Notes: generated by a model from the sequence alone, not told the origin. A DNA stretch of 64,000 nucleotides from Mycolicibacterium neoaurum VKM Ac-1815D (GCF_000317305.3 NC_023036.2:1674001-1738000), one strand, 5' to 3'; counted from the stretch's first letter, positions 20,381 through 27,548 are shown. Numbers and translations: made by a program.

Positions 20381-20812
20381 ATGACCACCGCACTCGAGAT
20401 CACCCGTATCGTCGACATCGCCGCCAGCCCGGCCGCGGTGTGGGCCGCGCTCACCGAGCAAGACCTGATCACCCAATGGTTCGGCGACAGCGCCGAATTC
20501 GACCCGGTGCCCGGTGGCGTCGGGTACTTCGGCTGGTCGACGCACGGCCGTTTCCGGGTGGTGGTGGAACAAATCGAGGCGCCGAGGTTGCTGGTATACC
20601 GGTGGGCCCGCGAGATCGACGTGGACCCGGTGCCGGGCAACTCCACCGTGGTGCGCTTCGAGCTCACGCCGACCGCAGACGGCACGCGACTGGCGCTGGT
20701 GGAGACCGGGTTCGACGAACTCGACGACCCCGCGACCGCGCACTCCGACAACACCGGGGGATGGCGGACCGAACTCGACGACCTCGTGCGGATGCTCGGG
20801 GTCGCAGCGTGA
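20381..20812 (+). CDS. SRPBCC/AHSA1-type protein
   Basis: A 143-residue START-like protein of the activator of Hsp90 ATPase homologue group. It shows the lead strand ITRIVDIAASPAAVWAALTE, then WFGDSAEFDPVPGG, and C-terminal TRLALVETGFDEL and GGWRTELDDLVRML. These fold as a small hydrophobic-ligand pocket, and the ligand is unknown. The ribosome site AAGGA precedes the ATG. Its stop overlaps the start of the ArsR gene (GTGA), a common AHSA1-ArsR pairing in actinobacteria. Two operators upstream suggest autoregulation of both genes. Confidence 0.88.
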   Translation: MTTALEITRIVDIAASPAAVWAALTEQDLITQWFGDSAEFDPVPGGVGYFGWSTHGRFRVVVEQIEAPRLLVYRWAREIDVDPVPGNSTVVRFELTPTADGTRLALVETGFDELDDPATAHSDNTGGWRTELDDLVRMLGVAA

Positions 20813-21126
20813 CGGGCGCACCTCCGGTCATGCTCGCCGTGTTGGCCGACGACACACGTTGGCGCATCCTGACCGAGCTCGGTTCGGCCGACATGTCCGC
20901 CAGCGCGCTGGCGGCTCGGTTGCCGGTGAGTAGGCAGGCGATTGCCAAACATCTTTCGGTGCTCTCGGACGCGGGCTTGGTGGAGGCGATCCCCGCCGGG
21001 CGGGAGATCCGCTACCGCGCACACGGTGCGAAGCTGAGCGCCCTGGGTGCGGAGCTGACCGCAATCGGTCAGCAATGGGATCGTCGCCTGATGGCGATCA
21101 AGCGCATCGCCGAAGGGCTGTCGTAG
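20809..21126 (+). CDS. ArsR family transcriptional regulator
   Basis: A 105-residue winged-helix protein: LAVLADDTRWRILTELG, then MSASALAARLPVSRQAIAKHLSVLSDAGLVE and a wing with GREIRYRAH. No metal-binding Cys cluster is visible, so it is not a classical arsenic or metal sensor. It resembles the ArsR proteins paired with AHSA1 partners. Translation is coupled to the SRPBCC gene through a four-base GTGA overlap. It probably binds the twin TGCAAC-N6-GTTGCA sites. Confidence 0.88.
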   Translation: MTGAPPVMLAVLADDTRWRILTELGSADMSASALAARLPVSRQAIAKHLSVLSDAGLVEAIPAGREIRYRAHGAKLSALGAELTAIGQQWDRRLMAIKRIAEGLS

Positions 21127-21146
21127 CGGGCATAATCCGACGTGAG

Positions 21147-21833
21147 ATGGCCGATGACACACCACAGGAGCATCCGGCGGTCGAGTGCGTACTCGCCGAC
21201 GGTGGGCCCCGGCGCGTCGGCTGGTACCGGTTCTACTTCGCCGACGAACGGTGGGAATGGTCACCGGAAGTCGAACGGATGCACGGCTACGAGCCCGGCA
21301 CCGCACGGCCGACGACAGAGATGGTGCTCGCGCACAAACACCCCGAAGACGGCGGCCAGGTCGCCGCGACGCTGGCCGGGGTTCGCCGCACCGCAACGGC
21401 TTTCAGTACTCGGCACCGCATCGTCGACACCCGCGGCGATACCCATGACGTCGTGGTCGTCGGAGACCGGTTGTTCGACGAATCCGGGGAAGCCGTGATC
21501 GGAAGCCACGGTTTCTACATCGACCTGACGCCGCCGCGGGCAGCCCCGTCGCGCGAACAGCAGAACCAGGTGAGTGAGGTGGCTGCCGAGATCACCGAGG
21601 CGCGCAGCGGTATCGAACAGGCCAAAGGCATGCTGATGCTGATCTACCGGATCAATGGGGATGCCGCCTTCGAACTACTGAGATGGCGCTCGCAGGAAAC
21701 CAACACCCGATTGAAGTCGCTGTCGCAGCAGTTGGTGAAGGACTTCCTCGAGCTCGATTACCACGAGCAGCTGCCGCACCGCAGCGTGTTCGACCGGCTG
21801 CTGCTGACCACCCACCTGCGCGCCGATTCCTGA
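21147..21833 (+). CDS. PAS and ANTAR domain protein (RNA-binding antiterminator type)
   Basis: A 228-residue protein. A PAS domain (residues about 20-125; WEWSPEVERMHGY, VLAHKHPEDGGQV, FYIDLTPP) is joined by a short helix to an ANTAR domain (about 140-205; GIEQAKGMLMLIYRINGDAAFELLRWRSQ). ANTAR domains bind paired hairpins in mRNA leaders to stop termination, and the PAS domain would sense the signal. Several mycobacterial PAS-ANTAR proteins are known, mostly without assigned targets. Start ATG 21147 is favoured because CATAAT at 21131-21136 could be its -10, which leaves little room for the longer frame. Confidence 0.88.
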   Translation: MADDTPQEHPAVECVLADGGPRRVGWYRFYFADERWEWSPEVERMHGYEPGTARPTTEMVLAHKHPEDGGQVAATLAGVRRTATAFSTRHRIVDTRGDTHDVVVVGDRLFDESGEAVIGSHGFYIDLTPPRAAPSREQQNQVSEVAAEITEARSGIEQAKGMLMLIYRINGDAAFELLRWRSQETNTRLKSLSQQLVKDFLELDYHEQLPHRSVFDRLLLTTHLRADS

Positions 21834-21868
21834 CGTTTGTGGGGGGCGGTGGTGGGCAATCCGGGCGC

Positions 21869-22213
21869 ATGTCCATGCGCGATGCACCGGAAACCCGATC
21901 GGCGATCCGATTCGGCCTCGTCGCCGCGGTGGTGGGGGTGGCGTTCCTGATCATCGCCGCGGTGCTTGCCCGCGGTTGTGACGGTCTTGTCACCGATACC
22001 GCCGCGTGCGGGCGTCCGCAACGGCTGGTGCTGGCGCTGGGGGCGCCGGTGATCCTGTTCGCGGCGGGTGTCCGCGCATTCGTGCGTACCTACCGGATAT
22101 GGAAGAGAAACGGCTCGTGGTGGGCCTGGCAGGGTGCCGGCTGGTTCCTGATGCTGTTGATGCTGCTCGTTCTGACCATGGGGCTGCCGTCGATCGGCGG
22201 TTTCGGACGCTGA
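21869..22213 (+). CDS. small transmembrane protein (position of Rv3289c)
   Basis: A 114-residue membrane protein. Hydrophobic segments are at about 15-38 (FGLVAAVVGVAFLIIAAVLA), 55-72 (LVLALGAPVILFAAGV) and 88-108 (GAGWFLMLLMLLVLTMG), with Arg-rich loops and two Cys in the first outer loop. It occupies the place between lat and rsbW-sigF where M. tuberculosis has the membrane protein Rv3289c, but homology was not tested. Start ATG at 21869. No function known. Confidence 0.7.
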   Translation: MSMRDAPETRSAIRFGLVAAVVGVAFLIIAAVLARGCDGLVTDTAACGRPQRLVLALGAPVILFAAGVRAFVRTYRIWKRNGSWWAWQGAGWFLMLLMLLVLTMGLPSIGGFGR

Positions 22214-22246
22214 CCGCCATGGTGCGGTGCGCGTCGTGACGATCGG

Positions 22247-22273
22247 CGTTTGACGCCGTCGTCAGCAGGGTAT
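22247..22273 (+). promoter_or_regulatory. SigF-type promoter upstream of a small membrane protein operon
   Basis: CGTTT ending at 22251, 16 bases, then GGGTAT at 22268-22273. This matches the mycobacterial SigF pattern GGTTT-N15-17-GGGTA with one mismatch in the -35. Confidence 0.6.
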
Positions 22274-22323
22274 TCCTGCGGTGCAATCGATCAACCTGCA
22301 ACCGATAAGCGACGGAGGATCCC

Positions 22324-22557
22324 ATGGGGCGTGGACTCATCGGCACGGTGGTGCTGGTCTGGTTGTTGATCGGAGTGTTCGCCGCCTGGCAGCGCGATTA
22401 CTTCTCCGGTGGTGAAACAAATTGCGCTACTGCGGGTTCCATTGCGCTGACCGTTGTCGCGGGCCCGCTCAACTACGCTGGCGTCAATCCGAAGGTAACG
22501 GATTGCCGCCTGCCGCAACCGAGTTCGATGGGGACCATGGAAGTGAGGGTGTCATGA
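22324..22557 (+). CDS. small membrane protein, unknown function
   Basis: A 77-residue protein. One N-terminal helix (GLIGTVVLVWLLIGVFAAW) is followed by a short outer part with two Cys (ETNCATAG and TDCRLP) and a second weak hydrophobic stretch (IALTVVAGPLNYAG). Strong GGAGG ribosome site. A SigF-type promoter lies 50 bp upstream, so it is probably a general-stress membrane protein. The stop overlaps the next start (ATGA). No function is known to me. Confidence 0.8.
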   Translation: MGRGLIGTVVLVWLLIGVFAAWQRDYFSGGETNCATAGSIALTVVAGPLNYAGVNPKVTDCRLPQPSSMGTMEVRVS

Positions 22558-22709
22558 TAATTCTCGGAGCAATTCTGCTGATCCTTGGCTTCGTGCTCAA
22601 CGTCTACCTGCTGTGGGTCGTGGGTGTGGTGCTGCTGGTCGCCGGCGCGGTGTTCTGGCTGCTGGGTTCGATCGGTCGCCCGGTGGCGGGTCGGCGCGCC
22701 TGGTACTGA
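22554..22709 (+). CDS. very small hydrophobic membrane protein (DUF6131-like)
   Basis: A 51-residue protein made almost wholly of two membrane helices (MIILGAILLILGFVLNVYLL and VVGVVLLVAGAVFWLLGSIG) with a basic tail. Coupled by ATGA overlap to the preceding gene and so under the same SigF-type promoter. Such two-helix proteins are frequent in mycobacteria; the DUF name is tentative. Confidence 0.72.
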   Translation: MIILGAILLILGFVLNVYLLWVVGVVLLVAGAVFWLLGSIGRPVAGRRAWY

Positions 22710-22739
22710 CGCCGTATCGGTCGACGACGGCGGCCGGAG

Positions 22740-23243
22740 ATGGAAAGTCTGGAGGGCGACCGCCACTGGAACGAGGCGGCTCGGCACGAGACGAGCATGC
22801 AAAGGCTGGACCGTAACTGGTCCAGCCTTTTGCAGGAGCTGCGGGTGGTGCAGACCGGTGTCCAATTGCTCACCGGCCTGCTTTTGACGCTGCCATTCCA
22901 TGACCGATTCGAAGATCTGCGCGCCGAACTGCGGAGCGTCTATCTGGCCACGGTGTCGTGCTCCATCGCCGCGACCGTGCTGTTGATCGCCCCCATCGGC
23001 ATCCACCGGGCAATGTTCCGCAGGCACCGGCTCGATATCGTGGTCACCACCGCGCACCGCCTCGCCTACGCCGGAATCCTCCTCCTCGCACTGACTTTGG
23101 CCGGCGTGATGGTGTTGATCTTCGGTGCGGTCGATGACCTTTCGGCCGGTGTGCTCGCCGGATCGGTCACCGCGCTGGCCATCGCGGTCTTCTGGGTGGT
23201 CCTGCCGCTGTGGTTGCGGACGCGTCCCGGGCCACCGGACTGA
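22740..23243 (+). CDS. DUF6328-like membrane protein
   Basis: A 167-residue protein. A cytosolic start (residues 1-35) leads into ELRVVQTGVQLLTGLLLTLPF, characteristic of this family, then four hydrophobic segments near 38-52, 68-90, 105-127 and 133-155. Function is unknown, though members are often near stress sigma factors. Codons about 20-31 form a strong terminator-like hairpin in DNA. ATG 22740 is used; an internal ATG at 22797 (MQRLDRN) would place the hairpin at the very start of the gene. Confidence 0.78.
   Translation: MESLEGDRHWNEAARHETSMQRLDRNWSSLLQELRVVQTGVQLLTGLLLTLPFHDRFEDLRAELRSVYLATVSCSIAATVLLIAPIGIHRAMFRRHRLDIVVTTAHRLAYAGILLLALTLAGVMVLIFGAVDDLSAGVLAGSVTALAIAVFWVVLPLWLRTRPGPPD
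22799..22833. terminator. terminator-like hairpin inside the DUF6328-like gene
   Basis: Stem AAAGGCTGGACC (22801-22812) pairs perfectly with GGTCCAGCCTTT (22819-22830) around GTAACT, and is followed by TT. It has the 12-bp stem and A/T flanks of an intrinsic terminator but lies inside an open reading frame. It may attenuate the SigF operon. Confidence 0.5.
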
Positions 23244-23248
23244 CCAAC

Positions 23249-23275
23249 CGTTTGTCGCCCATGGTGCCCGGGTAT
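23249..23275 (+). promoter_or_regulatory. SigF-type promoter of the F420-dependent oxidoreductase
   Basis: CGTTT ending at 23253, 16 bases, GGGTAT at 23270-23275. The -10 contains the upstream ATG (23274), so translation must start at ATG 23286, close to or at the transcription start. Confidence 0.6.
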
Positions 23276-23285
23276 GCCGGGGCTC

Positions 23286-24275
23286 ATGACGCAATTCGGA
23301 TACACCTTGATGACGGAACAGGCGGGACCGAAAGACCTTGTCAGGTATGCGGTTTCTGCAGAACAGACGGGTTTCGATTTCGAGGTCTGCAGCGATCACT
23401 TCAGCCCGTGGCTGACCAGCCAGGGGCACGCCCCGAACGCGTGGGCGGTCCTGGGAGCGGTCGCGGCGATGACCGAGCGGGTGGGTCTGTACTCGTTCGT
23501 CACCTGCCCGACCATGCGCTATCACCCGGCAGTGGTCGCGCAGCAGGCGGCGACCGTGCAGATCCTGGCCGACGGCCGATTCACCCTCGGGCTCGGCAGT
23601 GGTGAGAATCTCAACGAGCACGTCGTCGGCGCCGGATGGCCCGCGGCGGCGCGCCGCCTGGACATGCTCGCCGAGGCCATCAAGATCATCCGTGAACTGC
23701 TCGGTGGTGGCCTCGTGGATTTCCACGGCGACCACTTCTCGGTGGACTCCGCGCGCATCTGGGATCTTCCCGACGAGCCCGTCGAGATCGGGGTGTCGAT
23801 CACCGGTGACCGGACGATCGAGACACTCGGGGTGCTCGCCGACCATCTGATCAACACGTCCCCCGACGGTGACGTCGTGGAAAGCTGGAAGCGGGTCCGC
23901 CAGCCGATGGGTCTGCCCGAGGGCAGGGTGGTCGGACAGCTGCCGATCTGCTGGGATCCCGACCGCGACGCCGCGATTGCGCGCGCCCACGATCAGTTCC
24001 GGTGGTTCGCCGGGGGATGGTCGGTGAATGCCGATCTACCGACACCGGCGGGATTCGCCGGTGCGACCCAATTCGTCCGGCCGCAGGATGTCGCCGAGGC
24101 CATCCCGTGCGGACCCGATCTCGATCCGATCGTGGAAGCCGTCAGCGAGTACGCCAAGGCCGGATTCACCGATGTGGCGCTGATCCAGATCGGCGGGGAC
24201 AGCCAGGAGCAGTTCCTCGCCGAGGCCGCCGGACCGCTGCTGTCGGCGCTGCGATCGGAGTGGGGGCAATCGTAG
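23286..24275 (+). CDS. LLM class F420-dependent oxidoreductase (F420-dependent G6PD-like)
   Basis: A 329-residue luciferase-fold enzyme. It starts MTQFGYTLMTEQAG, with DHFSPWL near residue 38, TCPTMRYHPAVVAQQAATV near 80 and LGLGSGENLNEHVVG near 108, all close to F420-dependent glucose-6-phosphate dehydrogenase relatives (TIGR03557 type). It should use coenzyme F420 for hydride transfer; the true substrate is uncertain because this subgroup has many paralogues. A SigF-type promoter lies directly upstream, so it is likely part of the stress regulon. A 15-bp perfect hairpin follows. Confidence 0.88.
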   Translation: MTQFGYTLMTEQAGPKDLVRYAVSAEQTGFDFEVCSDHFSPWLTSQGHAPNAWAVLGAVAAMTERVGLYSFVTCPTMRYHPAVVAQQAATVQILADGRFTLGLGSGENLNEHVVGAGWPAAARRLDMLAEAIKIIRELLGGGLVDFHGDHFSVDSARIWDLPDEPVEIGVSITGDRTIETLGVLADHLINTSPDGDVVESWKRVRQPMGLPEGRVVGQLPICWDPDRDAAIARAHDQFRWFAGGWSVNADLPTPAGFAGATQFVRPQDVAEAIPCGPDLDPIVEAVSEYAKAGFTDVALIQIGGDSQEQFLAEAAGPLLSALRSEWGQS

Positions 24276-24288
24276 GGGGCCAATGAGA

Positions 24289-24323
24289 ACCGGCCGGATG
24301 CGCTGAACGCGCATCCGGCCGGT
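24289..24323. terminator. bidirectional terminator-like hairpin
   Basis: A perfect 15-bp stem, ACCGGCCGGATGCGC / GCGCATCCGGCCGGT, around TGAAC, between the convergent F420 enzyme and DoxX genes. There is no T-run, as is often so in mycobacteria. Confidence 0.65.
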
Positions 24324-24343
24324 ACAGGTCGTGCTGTCGAGCA

Positions 24344-25342
24344 TCACACCTTGCTGCGTGCCCAGCGCCACCGCGACTTGGCCTCGTCACTGCCCCGCTC
24401 CAGCGCGGTCTCGGCCAACTCCGCGCTGCGCCGGCGGGCCTCCGCCGCCAGCGGTGCACCGCGTTCGGCGGCCCGCTCGAGCGCTGCCGCACTGCGATCC
24501 AGGGCCGTTTCGGCGAGTTCGGCACTGCGTTCCTTGGCCTTCTTGGCCACCGGCGCACTCTTCTCGGCACCACGCTCCAGGGCCGCGGCGCTTCGGTCCA
24601 ACGCGGTTTCGGCCAGTTCGGCACCGCGCTTGCGGGCCTTCTTGGCGATCGGCGCGCTCTTCTCGGCGCCCTTGTAGAGGGCGGCCGCCCCGCGATCGTA
24701 GGCGGTTCCCAGCGACTCGGCCGCGGTCTCGAACGCCGACGCCGCCAGTGGCACACCGCGCTCGAGTGCGGTGTCGGCGAGCTCACGGCCGCGCTCGACA
24801 CCGATGTGCAGACCGTGACCGAGTCGGTCGGCGAGCTCGGAATCCAGGATCGAATCATCGGATCCGGGCAGCCGTTCCGACACCGCCTGGACGACCTTGC
24901 GTCCGGCGCGACGGCCGCGCCAGCCCAGTGACGGCTTGCCCGCGGTATCCGCCGAGGCCAGCACCAAGCCGCCGATGAGGCTCACATCGGTGAGGAATGC
25001 CCGGCGCTTCTCGGCCTTGAGGGCGGGGTTGGTCTCCTCCCAGAACATATGCCTGCCCAGATTGGCCGGAATCACGGTCGCCGCCAGGACCGCGGCGGCA
25101 ACGCGGGGAACGCGTCCGGTGGCCAGCAGCAGTCCGCCGCCGATCTGAGCGGCCGCGGTGATGCGGGCCACCGTCATCGGATCGTCGGGAACCTTCTGGG
25201 CCACCGAATCGGGCAGCGACTGCAGACCGTCCAAGGTGGGCTGGACGACCTCGGCCGCGGGTTTGACGTCCCGGAGGGCCTCGATTCCCTGACCGATGAA
25301 CGCGGCGGACAACAACGGGCGGGCAATTCTGCGTACCAACAT
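24344..25342 (-). CDS. DoxX family membrane protein with C-terminal 11-residue repeats
   Basis: A 332-residue protein. Residues 1-135 are a DoxX domain with four hydrophobic segments (PLLSAAFIGQGIEAL, ARITAAAQIGGGLLLA, VAAAVLAATVIPANLG, LTDVSLIGGLVLASA). After a linker, residues about 180-319 are a long, charged, Ala-rich helix, including three consecutive 33-residue repeats (221-253, 254-286, 287-319), each made of three 11-mers of the type ALERGAEKSAP. The 11-residue period is that of apolipoprotein/LEA-like amphipathic helices. Start ATG 25342 is set by a SigF-type promoter just upstream; earlier in-frame starts fall inside it. Function unknown; membrane stress protection is a guess. Confidence 0.85.
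   Translation of the reverse strand: MLVRRIARPLLSAAFIGQGIEALRDVKPAAEVVQPTLDGLQSLPDSVAQKVPDDPMTVARITAAAQIGGGLLLATGRVPRVAAAVLAATVIPANLGRHMFWEETNPALKAEKRRAFLTDVSLIGGLVLASADTAGKPSLGWRGRRAGRKVVQAVSERLPGSDDSILDSELADRLGHGLHIGVERGRELADTALERGVPLAASAFETAAESLGTAYDRGAAALYKGAEKSAPIAKKARKRGAELAETALDRSAAALERGAEKSAPVAKKAKERSAELAETALDRSAAALERAAERGAPLAAEARRRSAELAETALERGSDEAKSRWRWARSKV
24386..24682 (-). repeat. three tandem 33-codon repeats in the DoxX-family gene
   Basis: Each unit encodes the pattern A-L-x-x-G/A-A-E-x-x-A-P, then x-A-x-x-A-x-x-R-x-A-E, then L-A-E-T-A-L-D/E-R. Units 1 and 2 are nearly identical and unit 3 has diverged. A more degenerate unit precedes them (GVERGRELADTALERG). Confidence 0.85.
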
Positions 25343-25352
25343 GCCGGTGAAT

Positions 25353-25379
25353 GTTCCCACCACAACGGGACGGCAAACC
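25353..25379 (-). promoter_or_regulatory. SigF-type promoter of the DoxX-family gene
   Basis: On the minus strand, GGTTT (complement of 25375-25379), 16 bases, GGGAAC (complement of 25353-25358). The -10 deviates from GGGTA at one base. The start codon is 10 bp from the -10. Confidence 0.5.
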
Positions 25380-25404
25380 ACCGCGAGCCCGGCGACGTCA
25401 GGTA

Positions 25405-25605
25405 TCAGTAGCCCGCGCGCTCGTCATCGTCGAGGTCGACTTCCACCGCCTGCTCCTGCCAGTCCGCATCGGGTGTCTCAAGGGACGGTGCGGCGGCCTC
25501 TCCGGGGGTGTCGACGCCACCATCGGGATCGGCGTCCACGACGTCGCGGGATTGCTCGACAGCATCGGCAACGGGCACGTCATCGGGAACATGAGGAGTA
25601 CTCAT
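25405..25605 (-). CDS. small acidic protein, unknown function
   Basis: A 66-residue, strongly acidic, Asp/Val/Pro-rich protein (MSTPHVPDDVP ... EQAVEVDLDDDERAGY) with no hydrophobic segment and probably disordered. A near-perfect SigF promoter lies just upstream and would give a leaderless or almost leaderless mRNA. It lies 62 bp upstream of the DoxX gene and reads the same way, so it may be transcribed through into it. It occupies about the usfY position of M. tuberculosis but does not look like UsfY. Confidence 0.75.
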   Translation of the reverse strand: MSTPHVPDDVPVADAVEQSRDVVDADPDGGVDTPGEAAAPSLETPDADWQEQAVEVDLDDDERAGY

Positions 25606-25614
25606 GCGTGCTGA

Positions 25615-25640
25615 TTACCCATGGTGCACAACGGGAAACC
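25615..25640 (-). promoter_or_regulatory. SigF-type promoter of the small acidic protein
   Basis: On the minus strand, GGTTT (complement of 25636-25640), 15 bases, GGGTAA (complement of 25615-25620). An exact match to the SigF pattern, ending ten bases before the ATG. Confidence 0.7.
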
Positions 25641-25652
25641 GCGTGCGGTCGT

Positions 25653-25680
25653 GGTTTGGTGACGACTGGGCTCCGGGTAC
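25653..25680 (+). promoter_or_regulatory. SigF-type promoter, distal, toward rsbW-sigF
   Basis: GGTTT at 25653-25657, 17 bases, GGGTAC at 25675-25680. It is back-to-back with the acidic-protein promoter, the two -35 boxes being 12 bp apart. It would give a leader of about 145 bases before rsbW. Confidence 0.5.
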
Positions 25681-25777
25681 TGCCCCACGCATGCATTGCT
25701 CACGTGAACGAGGAACCGAACTCACCGCGGGTCAGGATGCCCGTCCCCAGGGCGTCCTGGTAGGAGGTGGTTGCATT

Positions 25778-25804
25778 GGTTAGCCACCGACCCGCGTGGG
25801 GTAA
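25778..25804 (+). promoter_or_regulatory. SigF-type promoter, proximal, of rsbW-sigF
   Basis: GGTTA at 25778-25782, 16 bases, GGGTAA at 25799-25804, about 28 bp before the rsbW start. SigF autoregulation from this position is established in M. tuberculosis. Confidence 0.6.
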
Positions 25805-25832
25805 CCTCCCAGCGGACATGCCGGGAGGCCAC

Positions 25833-26276
25833 ATGGTGCAGCAGGGAACGGACGCGGATGCAGCCGCGACAGATGATGATCGGTCGGTGGAGCTCCGGGT
25901 TGCCGCAACCCTGGAAAACCTCGCGGTACTGCGCGTGCTGATCGCCGCAGCCGCCACGTTCGAGGATCTCGATTTCGACGCCGTCTCCGACCTACGGCTG
26001 GCGGTCGACGAGGCCTGCACGCGGCTGGTGAAGGCCGCGATACCGCATTCGCCGCTCGTGGTCTCGGTCCAGCCGCGCGAGGATGCTGTGGTCATCACGG
26101 CGTCGGCGACCTGCAGCAGCGACGAGGACGCCATCGTCGCGCCGGGCAGCTTCAGCTGGCACGTGCTCAGCTCACTGACCGACGAGGTGAACACCTTCTC
26201 TGACGGCCAGCACGGCGACGGTGGCCAGATATTCGGGATCTCGCTCACTGCGCGGCGAGCGAGTCTGTTGCAGTGA
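25833..26276 (+). CDS. rsbW: anti-sigma F factor RsbW/UsfX
   Basis: A 147-residue GHKL/HATPase-type anti-sigma factor. ELRVAATLENLAVLRVLIAAAATFEDLDFDAV and DLRLAVDEACTRLVKAA mark the N-box region, and APGSFSWHVLSSLTDEVNTF the later pocket. The N-box Asn of RsbW kinases reads Arg (CTRL), which I recall also in M. tuberculosis UsfX. It binds SigF and holds it inactive until an antagonist displaces it. Start ATG 25833 has GGGAGG at 25823-25828; ATG 25818 is possible; the longer frame would begin inside the promoter. GTGA overlap with sigF. Confidence 0.93.
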   Translation: MVQQGTDADAAATDDDRSVELRVAATLENLAVLRVLIAAAATFEDLDFDAVSDLRLAVDEACTRLVKAAIPHSPLVVSVQPREDAVVITASATCSSDEDAIVAPGSFSWHVLSSLTDEVNTFSDGQHGDGGQIFGISLTARRASLLQ

Positions 26277-27025
26277 ACTCCGAATACGCCGACGTCATCG
26301 AGATGTTTCGCGTACTCGGCGAACTGCGCGATGGGTCGGCAGAGTACGAGCGGCAGCGCGAACGCATCGTCACCCGCTGCCTGCCACTGGCAGATCACAT
26401 CGCCCGACGGTTCGAGGGTCGCGGCGAGGCGCGCGACGACCTGGTCCAGGTCGCCAGGGTGGGCCTCGTCAATGCCGTGAACCGGTTCGACGTCGAGGCC
26501 GGTTCGGACTTCGCGTCGTATGCGGTGCCGACGATCATGGGCGAGGTACGCAGGCACTTCCGGGACAACGGTTGGTCGGTCAAGGTGCCGCGCCGGCTCA
26601 AGGAACTGCATCTGCGTCTCGGCGCCGCGACGGCTGAGATGTCGCAGCGCCTTGGCCGGGCACCCACACCGTCGGAGTTGGCTGCCGAGCTGGACATGGA
26701 CCGCGAAGAGGTGGTCGAAGGCCTGATCGCGGGCAGCTCGTACAACACGCTGTCCATCGACAGCGGGGGTTCCGGTGACGACGAGGCGCCGGCTATCGCC
26801 GATACTCTCGGCTCACCGGACGATGCGCTGGATCAGATCGAGAACCGCGAGGCGCTGCGGCCGTTGCTGTCCAAACTGCCCGAACGTGAGCGCACCGTTC
26901 TGGTCCTGCGCTTCTTCGAGTCCATGACGCAGTCCCAGATCGCCGAACGCGTCGGCATCTCGCAGATGCATGTGTCGCGGCTGCTGGCCCGCTCACTGGC
27001 CAAACTGCGGGACGAGCTGCAGTAG
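26273..27025 (+). CDS. sigF: RNA polymerase sigma factor SigF (SigB/SigF/SigG group)
   Basis: A 250-residue sigma-70 factor. Region 2 contains RFEGRGEARDDLVQVARVGLVNAVNRFD and SDFASYAVPTIMGEVRRHFRDNGWSVKVPRRL, region 3 LGRAPTPSELAAELDM, and region 4 LPERERTVLVLRFFESMTQSQIAERVGISQMHVSRLLARSL. It directs the general stress and stationary-phase regulon, with promoters GGTTT-N-GGGTA. At least six such sites occur within 3.6 kb upstream. GTG start overlaps the rsbW stop. The 3' end overlaps the convergent STAS gene by 33 bp. Confidence 0.96.
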   Translation: MNSEYADVIEMFRVLGELRDGSAEYERQRERIVTRCLPLADHIARRFEGRGEARDDLVQVARVGLVNAVNRFDVEAGSDFASYAVPTIMGEVRRHFRDNGWSVKVPRRLKELHLRLGAATAEMSQRLGRAPTPSELAAELDMDREEVVEGLIAGSSYNTLSIDSGGSGDDEAPAIADTLGSPDDALDQIENREALRPLLSKLPERERTVLVLRFFESMTQSQIAERVGISQMHVSRLLARSLAKLRDELQ

Positions 27026-27424
27026 CGGCTGTCCCTGGAGGCGGCAGGCGGCCTCGGTGGTGCTCTCGGCGGTGGGCAGGACACCGTCTGGATCGCAGAT
27101 CCGCAGCAGCCGCCGCACCGCGGCACTGGGCACCAGCACCCACCGGGCAGCCTTGCCCGCGGCCGTCACGCTGACGGTGTGCAACATCGAGAACGCCTCG
27201 GTGCCAAAGAAATCGATGGCGGACAGGTCGACGATCAGCTGTTCGGTGTGCGCGAGGTGGGTGAGCGCGTAGTTGCTGAACCGGCGCGCGTTGGCGGCGT
27301 CGAGCTGGCCGCACACCTCGACGACGGTCGTGGACGGCGGCAGGTGGCGGACGGTGTAGACAGCTGTGCCACGCGCCGCACGCGGTGGGGATATCGCGAT
27401 GGCGATGTTGTCTGGCGTGGTCAT
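26993..27424 (-). CDS. STAS domain protein, probable anti-anti-sigma factor
   Basis: A 143-residue protein with one STAS domain (about residues 22-115): VEVCGQLDAANARRFSNYALTHL, IVDLSAIDFFGTEAFSMLH. In antagonists the conserved site is D-S-x-G; here it is FFGTEAF, so a Thr could take the role of the phosphorylated Ser. It is convergent with sigF and overlaps its last 33 bp, which M. tuberculosis does not show here, and it probably acts on RsbW or a related anti-sigma factor. ATG 27424 has GGAG upstream; a TTG at 27463 would lengthen it by 13 residues. Confidence 0.82.
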   Translation of the reverse strand: MTTPDNIAIAISPPRAARGTAVYTVRHLPPSTTVVEVCGQLDAANARRFSNYALTHLAHTEQLIVDLSAIDFFGTEAFSMLHTVSVTAAGKAARWVLVPSAAVRRLLRICDPDGVLPTAESTTEAACRLQGQPLLQLVPQFGQ

Positions 27425-27548
27425 GGCGGCTCCGACAGTGGACTCGATAGGCTGCGGGCTCAACCTGACCTGACACTACGCCTGATTTTGCTGGTCGGAC
27501 ACCTACCCGCCGAATCCGGCGGGCGCCGGCACCGGGCAGACTGGACCG

